From NCBI GenBank assembly GCA_045110575.1, contig JBGCGF010000015.1, positions 124,001-188,000 on the forward strand: a stretch of DNA of 64,000 nt. The letters run 5' to 3'. This document shows, one piece after another, positions 1 to 8,061 of the stretch; position 1 is the stretch's first letter; each line of letters opens with the position of its first letter. A program made the translations under genes and the position numbers. Source of the DNA: CALDTK01 sp045110575. GTDB lineage: Bacteria > Bacteroidota > Bacteroidia > Chitinophagales > Saprospiraceae. The notes under the pieces are model-generated. The model was not told where the DNA came from. It worked only from the letters and a program-made list of their open reading frames with translations, and ran no database searches.

Positions 1-365
1 AATAGCCCTAGCACAAATCGAAATTGTCTGTCTACTGACCAGCGAGATGATTTAGTAGGTTTTCGATCATCTAGTGCGAAGAGCCTTGGGTTCATGTCCT
101 CAAGCTGCTTTGCAGCAAGGAAGACATTAGAATAGCCAAGGAGATCTAATTTTTTCGCTACGGACTTTGCCCGCGCGCCGCTGTTACAGATAAGGCATAT
201 CTTTTTACTCGTATAGGCTTCAAACTCCTCGATACGAATGCCCGCTAATGGTTTATTTATACTCCCAGGAACGTGATAGTCAGCAAACTCATAAGGCTCT
301 CTTACATCTATTAATACCGTTGCTTCCGAAGCTAAGTGTTCTACTTCAGTGTCCAAATACCTCAT
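1..365 (-). CDS. Rhodanese-like domain protein (partial, C-terminus beyond window)
   Basis: The complement from the ATG at 365 is open to the window edge, giving 121 residues. The N-terminal half matches a rhodanese domain: a VLIDVREPYEFADYHVPGS block near residues 17-36 and the active-site loop CNSGARAKS near residues 57-65 with the catalytic cysteine. After the domain comes SRWSVDRQFRFVLGLL, which resembles the start of the DUF2892/YgaP-like membrane segment often fused to rhodanese domains, so the complete protein is probably membrane-anchored. Known members transfer sulfane sulfur; the physiological substrate here cannot be read. The domain is confident, the fusion is inferred because the rest lies outside the window. 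Confidence 0.85.
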   Translation of the reverse strand, partial: MRYLDTEVEHLASEATVLIDVREPYEFADYHVPGSINKPLAGIRIEEFEAYTSKKICLICNSGARAKSVAKKLDLLGYSNVFLAAKQLEDMNPRLFALDDRKPTKSSRWSVDRQFRFVLGL

Positions 366-528
366 GTTTCTTGCCTTTGATTCGCAATTATAATTGCATC
401 CAAAGGGTAGCACTACCCCACTTTTTTCGATGGGTTCTCTGACTTTATAGTTGGTAGAATACTGCAGAATCTAGTATGTCACATCCTGTAGCTTTAGAAA
501 TCATGTAGCGGAATTCAAGTATTCACGC

Positions 529-1395
529 TTACGATGAAGCGTTTTTGCCCTTTCCAAATGACCAACGACCACCGAATTGAACGACCGCCTGTCCGAACCA
601 GAAGTTCTGCTTTGCTTTATCTGCCTTTTCGAATGTGGTTCGAATCCAAGGCATCGTTGTAAATCCGCCTTTCATCTCAGATTGTAAGAAGAAATGACGC
701 CATAAGCCAAGCTCAAGCCCACCGCTTGCCGAAAAGGCCAATCCTGCGATGTTATACTCATCATGGCGCTCCTTACCTAACAAAGTGACATCACTTCTTG
801 GGCGCATTACACCAACTGCAAACGTTTCATATGCTCCAAGTGAGACCCACTTTTTCGTGAAAAATGTATGACTTTTTCGTGCTCCTATGAATACAAAATT
901 GAGTCCGTCGGTATGCTCATAGTCTAGGAAATCGTTCGTAATTTCTTTCAATTCACCAGCGTACTCTCCATCATGGACCGTCTCAGAGTTCCTGATGGAT
1001 CCTGAAATTGGAACATTCTGTCCTTCAAGAACTACATATTTCATGTGATCAACGCCTCCGAAAATATCGAAGTCGTTAGAGAGGTAGTATCCAAGTCTGA
1101 AATTGAATTGTGGTATAGAGACCGTCGCTGGATTCAGAAACCGGTTGACTGTAAACTTCTCTTGTCGTTGCGTTCCCTTTACATCTGAAAGTGTAAAATC
1201 GTAGTTGTCACCAATGAACTGAATGTCGGACTTTGTATAACGGTCTTCGTTCCAACCCCATGAAGCATAGAATGAGCCCGTCTTGTCGGCTTTGGCCTTT
1301 GGAATGACAACGTTAGTTGAAGTCTGAGCCGAAGAATCTAAGCAGAACACAAGGCTTAACGCAGTGATAAGCAATACTCTATACATAAGGTTCAT
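529..1395 (-). CDS. Predicted outer-membrane beta-barrel protein, function unknown
   Basis: A 288-residue protein with a clear Sec signal peptide (hydrophobic run ending CLDSSAQ near residue 24). The rest alternates polar and aromatic strands, with glycine- and tyrosine-rich blocks such as FRLGYYLSND and FNFVFIGARKS-like segments and a terminal strand VVQFGGRWSFGKG, as in Bacteroidota outer-membrane barrels. I do not recognise a named family. It is transcribed away from the next gene and the two are separated by about 175 bp. Export and barrel fold are inferred from composition; no function is proposed. Confidence 0.6.
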   Translation of the reverse strand: MNLMYRVLLITALSLVFCLDSSAQTSTNVVIPKAKADKTGSFYASWGWNEDRYTKSDIQFIGDNYDFTLSDVKGTQRQEKFTVNRFLNPATVSIPQFNFRLGYYLSNDFDIFGGVDHMKYVVLEGQNVPISGSIRNSETVHDGEYAGELKEITNDFLDYEHTDGLNFVFIGARKSHTFFTKKWVSLGAYETFAVGVMRPRSDVTLLGKERHDEYNIAGLAFSASGGLELGLWRHFFLQSEMKGGFTTMPWIRTTFEKADKAKQNFWFGQAVVQFGGRWSFGKGKNASS

Positions 1396-1570
1396 TGTAG
1401 TTCATTTTGAATTGAAGCAACGCAAAGAAACAGAAATTAGCAGACGTATTCATGCCTGTTTTGCGAGTTAGCAGTCAAGCGTTGGAATAAGTAACCTACT
1501 TGAGCATTTGAGTGTTCTCTATTTGCAGTTAGTAGCCGATGTTGATGTTCACTACCCTGCCCCATTGCCT

Positions 1571-2803
1571 ATGCGTACCTACATTCAAACTGTCCTTTTC
1601 CTAGTCGTCCTTTTTGCTTCTTCCATGGCAATCGCTCAAGATGATGGGAATCCTAATGAGTCTCCGGTACGATTGGAGTATGTAGTTGCTCAGAACAATG
1701 GCACTGCAAATGCTGGTTCGTTCGTAGTCAAGAACAACTACTCAACTCGAACGCTTTCAGCCCACGTGCTAGCTTGGGAGCTTTCATATAAAGGTGAAGC
1801 TATTCAAGACGGGGCCTTTCCTCTGGATGAGGTCAAATCTGGAGACACGAAATATGTCAAACTGAAGGATCTCCTGGACCTAACGGTTCTTGAAGACTTA
1901 AACGATGGCCTAGTTTCGCTATTTGCTGAAGTTCAATGGCTTAATGGTGAAAAGGACCCGATTCGAATTGTAGGTGAATCGGTGGTTTTGGCGGAAGCTA
2001 AAAAGAAGGCCCTTGCCAAACCAGAGAAATACCATGTGATCAAAGTTGGAGGTGCGCGCATTCATCGGATTGCGAACGGGAACTCTGTAACGCTAGACAT
2101 CTTTAATCAAATGGTGGCCTTGGACCTCGGGGAAGGGAATTTGCTGGCCGGACCTATCCGACCGATCCTCATTTTTGAAAGCGATGCTTCTGATACTGTA
2201 GGTCTTTCGCTTTCGCAAAAACAAGCGCAGCACCAGATTGATAGTCTAGGCCCTACACGTGTAGAGTTAGATGATACCAACTTGCTTGGTGTGATAGAAT
2301 ATGATCTTGACACGTTCGGCCTATTGAAGTTACCCTTTGCTCTTACTGAAAATGGACTTCGAATAGGGATAAAGATCGAAGGTGGGCTTATCATTCCTAG
2401 TTCTTTGGGAATTGAGGCTCCTGTGCGAATGCTAGGTGATTCAGCCATGTACCTCGGACAGAGCTACCGCAGTGATGTGCCTGAATTTGGAGATGCCAAG
2501 CTTGGTCATTTCTATATGCCTGCTGATACGATGCTACTTGGTTCTCAATTGGAAACGTCCATTCTCGATACGAGGGTCATTTCTACAGAACGTGGCGATA
2601 TCCATGGAATACCATTCACTTTCCAACTACGTCCAATCACAGAAGACAACCAAAATTATGTGGGACTGTCAAGTCATCCGATGGAAGCAGGTACACATAT
2701 TCTTTACCTCAATCGACTGAATGATAGACGTTTCGGATATAGAAAGTCAACGCCGATTTCAGGAGGAGAATGGCTGTTTGCACCTAAGGTGAAGAAGGAT
2801 TAG
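1571..2803 (+). CDS. Hypothetical secreted protein
   Basis: The reading frame is open from a TTG at 1508, but the ATG at 1571 is preferred because it begins directly with a signal peptide (MRTYIQTVLFLVVLFASSMAIAQ-like, about 23 residues). The mature part, about 390 residues, is rich in beta-strand patterns and has no motif I recognise. Its stop lies 60 bp upstream of ffh on the same strand, but a promoter-like box sits between them, so co-transcription is doubtful. It could be a periplasmic or surface protein; function unknown. Confidence 0.6.
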   Translation: MRTYIQTVLFLVVLFASSMAIAQDDGNPNESPVRLEYVVAQNNGTANAGSFVVKNNYSTRTLSAHVLAWELSYKGEAIQDGAFPLDEVKSGDTKYVKLKDLLDLTVLEDLNDGLVSLFAEVQWLNGEKDPIRIVGESVVLAEAKKKALAKPEKYHVIKVGGARIHRIANGNSVTLDIFNQMVALDLGEGNLLAGPIRPILIFESDASDTVGLSLSQKQAQHQIDSLGPTRVELDDTNLLGVIEYDLDTFGLLKLPFALTENGLRIGIKIEGGLIIPSSLGIEAPVRMLGDSAMYLGQSYRSDVPEFGDAKLGHFYMPADTMLLGSQLETSILDTRVISTERGDIHGIPFTFQLRPITEDNQNYVGLSSHPMEAGTHILYLNRLNDRRFGYRKSTPISGGEWLFAPKVKKD

Positions 2804-2832
2804 AAAACCCTTTCGCATACCCATGCAAATCG

Positions 2833-2843
2833 TTACTTTCGCG
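2833..2843 (+). promoter_or_regulatory. Putative -7 promoter box of ffh
   Basis: TTACTTTCGCG lies 20 bp before the ffh start. The same string occurs just before the queD start (complement of 43821-43831) and, as CTACTTTCGCG, at 21428-21438 ahead of the M42 peptidase. It resembles the Bacteroidota sigma-70 -7 element TAnnTTTG with one change. No convincing -33 TTTG was seen, so this is tentative. Confidence 0.35.
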
Positions 2844-2862
2844 GCCGGTAAATCCCAAGTTT

Positions 2863-4197
2863 ATGTTTGACAATCTTAGTTCCCGACTCGAAGGTGCCTT
2901 CAAGAGCCTAACTGGCGATGCGAAGCTTACAGAAATCAACGTTGCTTCTTCTCTTAAAGAGATACGACGCGCGCTCGTTGCAGCCGACGTCAACTATAAG
3001 ATTGCGAAGGAATTTACCGAAAAGGTGAAGGCAAAGGCAATGGGTACGCAAAACGTACTCAACGCTGTAAAGCCTGGGCAATTAATGGTGAAGATCGTTC
3101 AAGACGAGCTCACTGAGTTGATGGGTGGCCAAGTGGCTGGCATCAACGCCAAAGGAAAGCCGGGTATCATTTTGCTTGCGGGACTTCAGGGATCTGGTAA
3201 GACCACCTTCGCGGGAAAGCTTGCTTTGTATCTCAAGGAGACCAAGAAAATGAAGCCGCTCGTGGTTGCCTGTGACGTTTACCGTCCTGCAGCTGTCGAT
3301 CAACTTACTGTTCTTGCAGGCCAAGTAGGTGTAGACATTTACAGTAATACAGAAAGTACCGATCCAGTAACTATTGCTACTGAAGCACTCGCCTACGCGA
3401 AACAGCGCCAGTGTGATGTTGTAATCGTCGATACGGCTGGTCGTCTAGCTGTAGATGCAGCGATGATGGATGAGATTGATCGCCTTGATAAGGCACTCAA
3501 TCCAACCGAGTCACTTTTTGTCGTTGATGCAATGACGGGTCAGGATGCTGTGAATACAGCAAAGGCCTTCAACGAACGGATCAATTATGATGGTGTCGTT
3601 CTTACCAAGCTCGATGGTGACACTCGCGGTGGTGCAGCACTAACTGTAAAGTACACGGTTGGAAAGCCGATCAAGTTTATCTCTACGGGAGAGAAACTTG
3701 ATGCGATTGATGTGTTCCACCCGGATCGTATGGCCCAGCGTATCCTGGGTATGGGTGATGTAATCTCTTTCGTAGAGCGTGCACAGCAAAACTTCGATGA
3801 GAAGGAAGCTGCTGTTCTCGAGAAGAAGATGAAGCGCAACAAGCTTGACTTCAATGACTTCCTCGGTCAAATTCGTCAGCTGCGTAAAATGGGTGACCTT
3901 AAGTCACTCATGAACATGATACCTGGAATGAACAAGGTGTCTAAGGACATGGATATTGACGACAATGCTTTGGTTAAAGTAGAAAGCATCGTTTTCTCAA
4001 TGACTCCTTACGAGCGTGAGAATCCTGATTCACTTAATACGAGCCGCAAGAAGCGTATCGCACTTGGTTGTGGTCGCTCTGTAGAGGACATCAACATGTT
4101 CGTTAAGCAATTCGACCAGATGCGTAAGATGATGCACCGCATGTCTAACATGACTCCTGGGCAGATGCAACAGATGGCTAAGGCGGCCAAAAAGTAA
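2863..4197 (+). CDS. ffh: Signal recognition particle GTPase Ffh/SRP54
   Basis: A 444-residue protein of normal length. The N domain starts MFDNLSSRLEGAFKSL. The GTPase domain has G1 GLQGSGKTT near residue 107, G3 DTAGR near 191, and G4 TKLDGD near 248. The C-terminal M domain is methionine-rich (MNMIPGMNK, MRKMMHRMSNMTPGQMQQM), forming the hydrophobic groove that binds signal sequences and 4.5S RNA. With FtsY and SRP RNA it targets nascent membrane proteins to SecYEG. Neither partner is in the window. The gene ends in an intergenic region with two kinds of repeats. Confidence 0.98.
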   Translation: MFDNLSSRLEGAFKSLTGDAKLTEINVASSLKEIRRALVAADVNYKIAKEFTEKVKAKAMGTQNVLNAVKPGQLMVKIVQDELTELMGGQVAGINAKGKPGIILLAGLQGSGKTTFAGKLALYLKETKKMKPLVVACDVYRPAAVDQLTVLAGQVGVDIYSNTESTDPVTIATEALAYAKQRQCDVVIVDTAGRLAVDAAMMDEIDRLDKALNPTESLFVVDAMTGQDAVNTAKAFNERINYDGVVLTKLDGDTRGGAALTVKYTVGKPIKFISTGEKLDAIDVFHPDRMAQRILGMGDVISFVERAQQNFDEKEAAVLEKKMKRNKLDFNDFLGQIRQLRKMGDLKSLMNMIPGMNKVSKDMDIDDNALVKVESIVFSMTPYERENPDSLNTSRKKRIALGCGRSVEDINMFVKQFDQMRKMMHRMSNMTPGQMQQMAKAAKK

Positions 4198-4226
4198 TTT
4201 TGAATTTTGAATTGGTAATTTTGAAT
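4196..4226 (+). repeat. 31-bp AT-rich intergenic repeat, copy 1
   Basis: The 31 bases starting at the end of ffh, built of TTTTGAATT units around a central GGTA, are identical to 42592-42622 downstream of fabD. Both copies sit immediately beside a gene end. Internally it is a degenerate tandem repeat of an AATTTTG-like unit. Confidence 0.8.
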
Positions 4227-4273
4227 GTTCGTGACGCGAACTAGATGTATCGCTAAGCTCCAATTGAATCGCA

Positions 4274-4356
4274 GCGCCGCAGGCTTGTCTTTCGCGCCGC
4301 AGGCAAAAACAACTTTATTGTAGGTTAGCGCCGCAGGCCATAAGCGCGCCGCAGGC
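4274..4356 (+). repeat. Four copies of GCGCCGCAGGC in the ffh-transaldolase gap
   Basis: Exact copies of the 11-mer GCGCCGCAGGC begin at 4274, 4294, 4328 and 4346, with unrelated spacers of 9, 23 and 7 bases. A small inverted repeat, GTTCG/CGAAC at 4228-4242, lies just upstream. The remaining part of the 200-bp gap contains the 31-bp AT-rich repeat and a TATCTTTACC box at 4367-4376 that may be a -7 promoter element for the next gene. Confidence 0.75.
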
Positions 4357-4396
4357 AATACTCTTATCGTATCTTTACCCCACAAACTTCAACACT

Positions 4397-5062
4397 ATGC
4401 TTTTCTTCATCGATACTGCCAACCTAGACCAAATTCAAGAAGCCAACGACATGGGCATTCTTGATGGAGTGACCACCAACCCGAGCCTCATGCTCAAGGA
4501 AGGAATCGGCGGAACACAAGCGGTCATGGACCACTACGCAAAGATCTGTCAGATCACTGATGGTGATGTAAGTGCAGAGGTTACTGCTCTCGATACGGAG
4601 AACATGCTCAAGCAAGGCCGTGCATTCGCTGAGATCGCTCCGAACATCGTAGTGAAGATTCCGATGACACTCGACGGTGTTAAGGCAATAGCTCAGCTCA
4701 CACGTGAGGACATCAAGACGAACTGTACACTTGTGTTCAGTGCAGGTCAAGCACTTATGTGTGCGAAAGCAGGTGCAACGTACGTGAGTCCATTCATCGG
4801 ACGTATCGACGACATCTCTTGGGATGGTATCGGACTTATCGAGCAGATCAATGAACTGTACGGTCAGCAGGCGATGACTACTGCAATTCTAGCTGCGAGT
4901 ATTCGTAGCCCAAAGCACATCGTAGATGCAGCTATCGCAGGTGCAGATGTGGTTACTACCCCACTCGGCCCACTCAAGAAGCTTATCAGCCACCCACTCA
5001 CTGACATCGGACTTGCTAAGTTCATGGCTGACTTCGCGAAGAGCGAGTCTGGAGCAAAGTAG
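4397..5062 (+). CDS. Transaldolase / fructose-6-phosphate aldolase family protein
   Basis: A 221-residue protein of the short FSA/TalC subfamily. The start MLFFIDTANLDQI, the block DGVTTNPSL, the Schiff-base lysine in VVKIPMT near residue 86, and the TTPLGPLKKL and HPLTDIGL blocks near the C-terminus are characteristic. Known members either move a dihydroxyacetone unit in the pentose phosphate pathway or cleave fructose-6-phosphate. Members of this size in Bacteroidota are usually annotated as transaldolase; sequence alone does not separate the two activities. A strong terminator follows, so it ends its transcription unit. Confidence 0.92.
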   Translation: MLFFIDTANLDQIQEANDMGILDGVTTNPSLMLKEGIGGTQAVMDHYAKICQITDGDVSAEVTALDTENMLKQGRAFAEIAPNIVVKIPMTLDGVKAIAQLTREDIKTNCTLVFSAGQALMCAKAGATYVSPFIGRIDDISWDGIGLIEQINELYGQQAMTTAILAASIRSPKHIVDAAIAGADVVTTPLGPLKKLISHPLTDIGLAKFMADFAKSESGAK

Positions 5063-5087
5063 GCTTTAGAAAAATCTATTGAGCTAT

Positions 5088-5146
5088 CAAAAGAGGTTGT
5101 AGCCAATTCGAATTTTCGAGTTGACTACAACCTCTTTTGTTTTTAG
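5088..5146 (+). terminator. Intrinsic terminator after the transaldolase gene
   Basis: Arms at 5088-5106 and 5121-5139 pair over 19 bases with one mismatch (CAAAAGAGGTTGTAG core), closing a 14-base loop and followed by TTTTTAG. The A-rich left side mirrors the T-tract, so it could also act from the other strand, although no gene there needs it. Confidence 0.85.
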
Positions 5147-5206
5147 AGAAGGTTAACATACGATCCATTGCCTAAGAACGTTGTACGATAATATATCCTA
5201 TAGACC

Positions 5207-5836
5207 ATGAGAAATCACTTCTTGCTTTCTTTGTTTATCTTAACTAGCATTTTTATTTCGTGCGGTGAGGGTGAAATTTTTCCCTCTCGCAGTGGACCGA
5301 ATAATGAAGGGTGGGTAGGTGTTTATATTGACGCTGATAGCACCCAAGCATTGCGCATGGGCGATACAAGAGACGCCATTAATTATTCTGTTAGAACCTA
5401 TTTACGAGAACTTGACAGTAGTGGTTATACTTCCTTCGGAGAGTATAATTATTTTCTAGATAGCCTAAGGGGGATCATTGTTTTTGACGACACAACGCCG
5501 GCGTGGGATGGAGATTCCGAAGGCTATTTCCGCGTTCCTGGCATTCGATCTATACGTCAAGAGTCGGGAAATATCATTGTCGATAACTTCGCAGATGAGG
5601 TCGTTCTTTCCGTAGATGACGCTCCTCGTCTTCGTGTTGTAGAGCGTAGGCCAAATCGTGCACCCATCTTTCTATATCCTGAGCAGAGGCCTCAAGAAGA
5701 ATCTTTAGCTATCTTTTCCGACACGAATCGAGGTCGATATTTTGAATGTTATGACTCCGATAAAGGAGTTCTTTTAGGCTGGGTTCACCAACGAGATTAC
5801 AACTCAGTTATTAAGTGCTTTTTACTTCCTGAATAA
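5207..5836 (+). CDS. Lipoprotein of a duplicated lipoprotein/barrel cassette, copy 1
   Basis: A 209-residue protein with a type II signal peptide: a hydrophobic run ending IFISCGEG, with the lipid-accepting cysteine near residue 19. The family is not recognised. It is clearly paralogous to the lipoprotein at 6723-7349: shared elements in order are a GP-N-GWV block after the lipobox, DSLRGI/DTLRGV, YF-VPGIR, a SDELTLS/ADEVVLS block, and RGVLLGW close to the C-terminus. The next gene starts one base after its stop, so the two are co-translated. The pairing with an outer-membrane barrel suggests the products act together in the envelope; the function is unknown. Confidence 0.7.
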   Translation: MRNHFLLSLFILTSIFISCGEGEIFPSRSGPNNEGWVGVYIDADSTQALRMGDTRDAINYSVRTYLRELDSSGYTSFGEYNYFLDSLRGIIVFDDTTPAWDGDSEGYFRVPGIRSIRQESGNIIVDNFADEVVLSVDDAPRLRVVERRPNRAPIFLYPEQRPQEESLAIFSDTNRGRYFECYDSDKGVLLGWVHQRDYNSVIKCFLLPE

Positions 5837-5837
5837 T

Positions 5838-6497
5838 ATGAAAGAACTACTACTTGGATTCTTTGTGCTATTTATTTCTCTCGGGCTTAACGCTCAAGAT
5901 GAGGTGTTATGGAAACACTCTGTCGTGGTGTATCCCTCAAGAATATTAAATTTTAATTTTCCAGCAATAAGCATTGGCTATCAGTATCATCCCAATAGTC
6001 GATGGTCTACAGGTGCGACGATCGGAAAACTTTCTAATTTTTCGTACACGCAGAATAGAAGGGAGAAACTGAACGGTTTCGATGTTGGCATTGAAGGCCG
6101 ATACCGCATAGGGCGCAATCCAAATAGACCATGGGGCGCCTTTGTAGGCTTAGAACTTAGCAGAGCTTATGCGATACGTCCGTTTGGTTTAGAGCCAACA
6201 GCTACTGAAGGTGTTGCCAAAATAATTGACACTAAAGTTGCAGCACGTCGAGAAGAAATCAACTTTGGATTAACTAAGACTTGGCGATTTTTTACAAGCT
6301 TTGTACTTGATGTACGTCTTGGAATGGGTGTAAATTCACACAGTTGGGTTGTCGCAGACAGAAATATTCAAGCAGCCCCAAAGTTGTATTCCATTTATGA
6401 CGATGACTACCACTGGGGGCTTCGTGCAGGACGAGCGAAAGAACGCACGGCCTATGTTACACCAAGAATTAGAATTGGTATTGGCTATGCTTTCTAA
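5838..6497 (+). CDS. Outer-membrane barrel protein of the duplicated cassette, copy 1
   Basis: A 219-residue protein with a signal peptide ending LGLNAQ. It has short amphipathic strands and ends in the strand RIRIGIGYAF with a terminal aromatic, typical of outer-membrane barrels. It is paralogous to the protein at 7339-8055: YPSRILN, GYQYH, GFDVGIEGR/GYDIGIEGR, LDVRLGMG/LDLRVGIG, NSHSW/NTHSW and PRIRIGIG are shared. It starts one base after the lipoprotein stop, indicating one operon. Function unknown. Confidence 0.7.
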   Translation: MKELLLGFFVLFISLGLNAQDEVLWKHSVVVYPSRILNFNFPAISIGYQYHPNSRWSTGATIGKLSNFSYTQNRREKLNGFDVGIEGRYRIGRNPNRPWGAFVGLELSRAYAIRPFGLEPTATEGVAKIIDTKVAARREEINFGLTKTWRFFTSFVLDVRLGMGVNSHSWVVADRNIQAAPKLYSIYDDDYHWGLRAGRAKERTAYVTPRIRIGIGYAF

Positions 6498-6722
6498 TAG
6501 CCTTCCTAAGACCACCATCACGTTGTCCGAGTTCTTAGCTGTTGGTTTAATGAAAGATCACTATGCTGAGACAGCGAAAGGTGAGATTGGATCGTTAGCA
6601 AAGTAACCCTCATTGGATCTAGGCACTGCTTTTGAAATGAGCCGTGCCTATTGTATCTTGGATTTTAGAAGTCATGCATGTGAAAGCATGTTGTTCTCTA
6701 TAGAATGAAATAGATATTACTC

Positions 6723-7349
6723 ATGCCTTTAGGCTTTTCGAAAATACTGTTAGGGTCAACCTTGCTAAGCATACTTCTCTCCGTAATGCTTATCAGTTGT
6801 AACAAGATCTTTCCTACTCCTGCAGGTCCTGCAAATATTGGTTGGGTACCCGAATACGAAGATTCTGATAGTCTGAAAGTGTTTAGGGTTGGCGAAAATA
6901 GGGACGCTCAGTATGAGCGGCTATTCTTCTACGACCCCGTTGATAGTAGCCAATTTGTAGAGCTTGATTCTTTTAGATATAGGTTGGACACCTTAAGGGG
7001 AGTCGCTGTGCTGGCCTCTTTTAGGGGTAGCGATTTCTTTTCAATCGAACGCTATTTCAAGGTCCCGGGGATACGATACATAAAGCTTAAGAACGATTCA
7101 TTGATCGTAAACAACATGTCCGATGAATTAACTCTTAGTACGATCAATACACCTGACTTAAGTATAATAAGTCGCCAAGAAAATGCCGCATTACCTTTCA
7201 TTTTCCCTGAGACTAAACCAGATCCTTCGAGTTTAAATCTATCCAACTCAGAGCGATATAGCTATTTTCAATGTCTAGACTCCACTAGAGGAGTCTTATT
7301 GGGTTGGCGATTGGAAACATTTGCAAATTTCGAGTGCTATGTTTTCTGA
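6723..7349 (+). CDS. Lipoprotein of the duplicated cassette, copy 2
   Basis: A 208-residue protein, signal peptide ending VMLISCNK with the lipobox cysteine near residue 26. It shares the block order of the 5207-5836 lipoprotein (YFKVPGIR near residue 113, SDELTLS near 135, RGVLLGW near 194), although overall similarity is modest, so the duplication is not recent. Its 3' end overlaps the start of the following barrel gene by 11 bases. About 225 bp separate it from the first cassette; that gap holds no recognisable gene. Confidence 0.7.
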   Translation: MPLGFSKILLGSTLLSILLSVMLISCNKIFPTPAGPANIGWVPEYEDSDSLKVFRVGENRDAQYERLFFYDPVDSSQFVELDSFRYRLDTLRGVAVLASFRGSDFFSIERYFKVPGIRYIKLKNDSLIVNNMSDELTLSTINTPDLSIISRQENAALPFIFPETKPDPSSLNLSNSERYSYFQCLDSTRGVLLGWRLETFANFECYVF

Positions 7350-8055
7350 AAAGACGCTTTCCTGTGCGGTTCTTATCGCACTTTTTATTGGGATAACTTC
7401 AGTGGTTATGGCGCAACCCAGTGAGAGTAAACACGCTGTCCTACTCTACCCTAGCCGTATTTTGAATGAGTATTTCCCTACGTTTAGCTTGGGTTATCAA
7501 TATCATTCAGGAGATCGCTGGGAGATTGGCGCGACCGTTGGTGCTGTTTCTGATGGTGATAAATCATTTGAAGACAAATTCCAAAATATCTGGGGTTACG
7601 ACATAGGAATTGAAGGCAGGTGGCTACTTAATACAAGTAACAGGCTACTCGTTAAAAGAGGAACGCCTGTTTGGAATAGCTCGAAACCGCTAATCTTTTA
7701 CGTCGGTTTCGAAGCTAGTCGAGCATACACGTACAGGAAGTATGGATTATCGCCACCTGATGGAAACGGCGTAGGTCGTTTAGTCAATGCACGTCTTGTT
7801 GCAAGACGTCACGAGTTTACTCTTGGAGTCAATAGAAGTTGGCGTTCTGAATTCGGGTTGTTACTCGACCTACGGGTAGGAATTGGTCTTAATACGCACA
7901 GTTGGGGTTTGACGGATAATACCTTAACACCTGCTCCCGAGGCAATGCGCTTTGATGGAGATGATGAAGGCACATTAGGCCTAAGTCAAACTGCAAATGA
8001 AAACACCTTTTATGTTGCCCCTAGAATTCGCTTGGGCATAGGCTGGCAAATTTAA
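7339..8055 (+). CDS. Outer-membrane barrel protein of the duplicated cassette, copy 2
   Basis: The frame is open from a TTG at 7321, but the ATG at 7339 leads straight into a signal peptide (MFSEKTLSCAVLIALFIG... ending VMAQ). The mature protein is a predicted barrel ending RIRLGIGWQI and is paralogous to the 5838-6497 product, with an insertion of roughly 15 residues after the IEGR block. The start overlaps the upstream lipoprotein gene by 11 bases, so translational coupling is likely. Function unknown. Confidence 0.7.
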   Translation: MFSEKTLSCAVLIALFIGITSVVMAQPSESKHAVLLYPSRILNEYFPTFSLGYQYHSGDRWEIGATVGAVSDGDKSFEDKFQNIWGYDIGIEGRWLLNTSNRLLVKRGTPVWNSSKPLIFYVGFEASRAYTYRKYGLSPPDGNGVGRLVNARLVARRHEFTLGVNRSWRSEFGLLLDLRVGIGLNTHSWGLTDNTLTPAPEAMRFDGDDEGTLGLSQTANENTFYVAPRIRLGIGWQI

Positions 8056-8061
8056 GATTGC

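Noticed and set aside
4274..4356. CRISPR array
   Set aside because: The 11-base repeats are too short and spacers are irregular (7-23 bases); no cas gene is present.
6487..6606. 39-codon frame after the first barrel gene (ends KGEIGSLAK)
   Set aside because: It overlaps the barrel stop, has no recognised similarity and no promoter or terminator of its own; most likely a chance frame.
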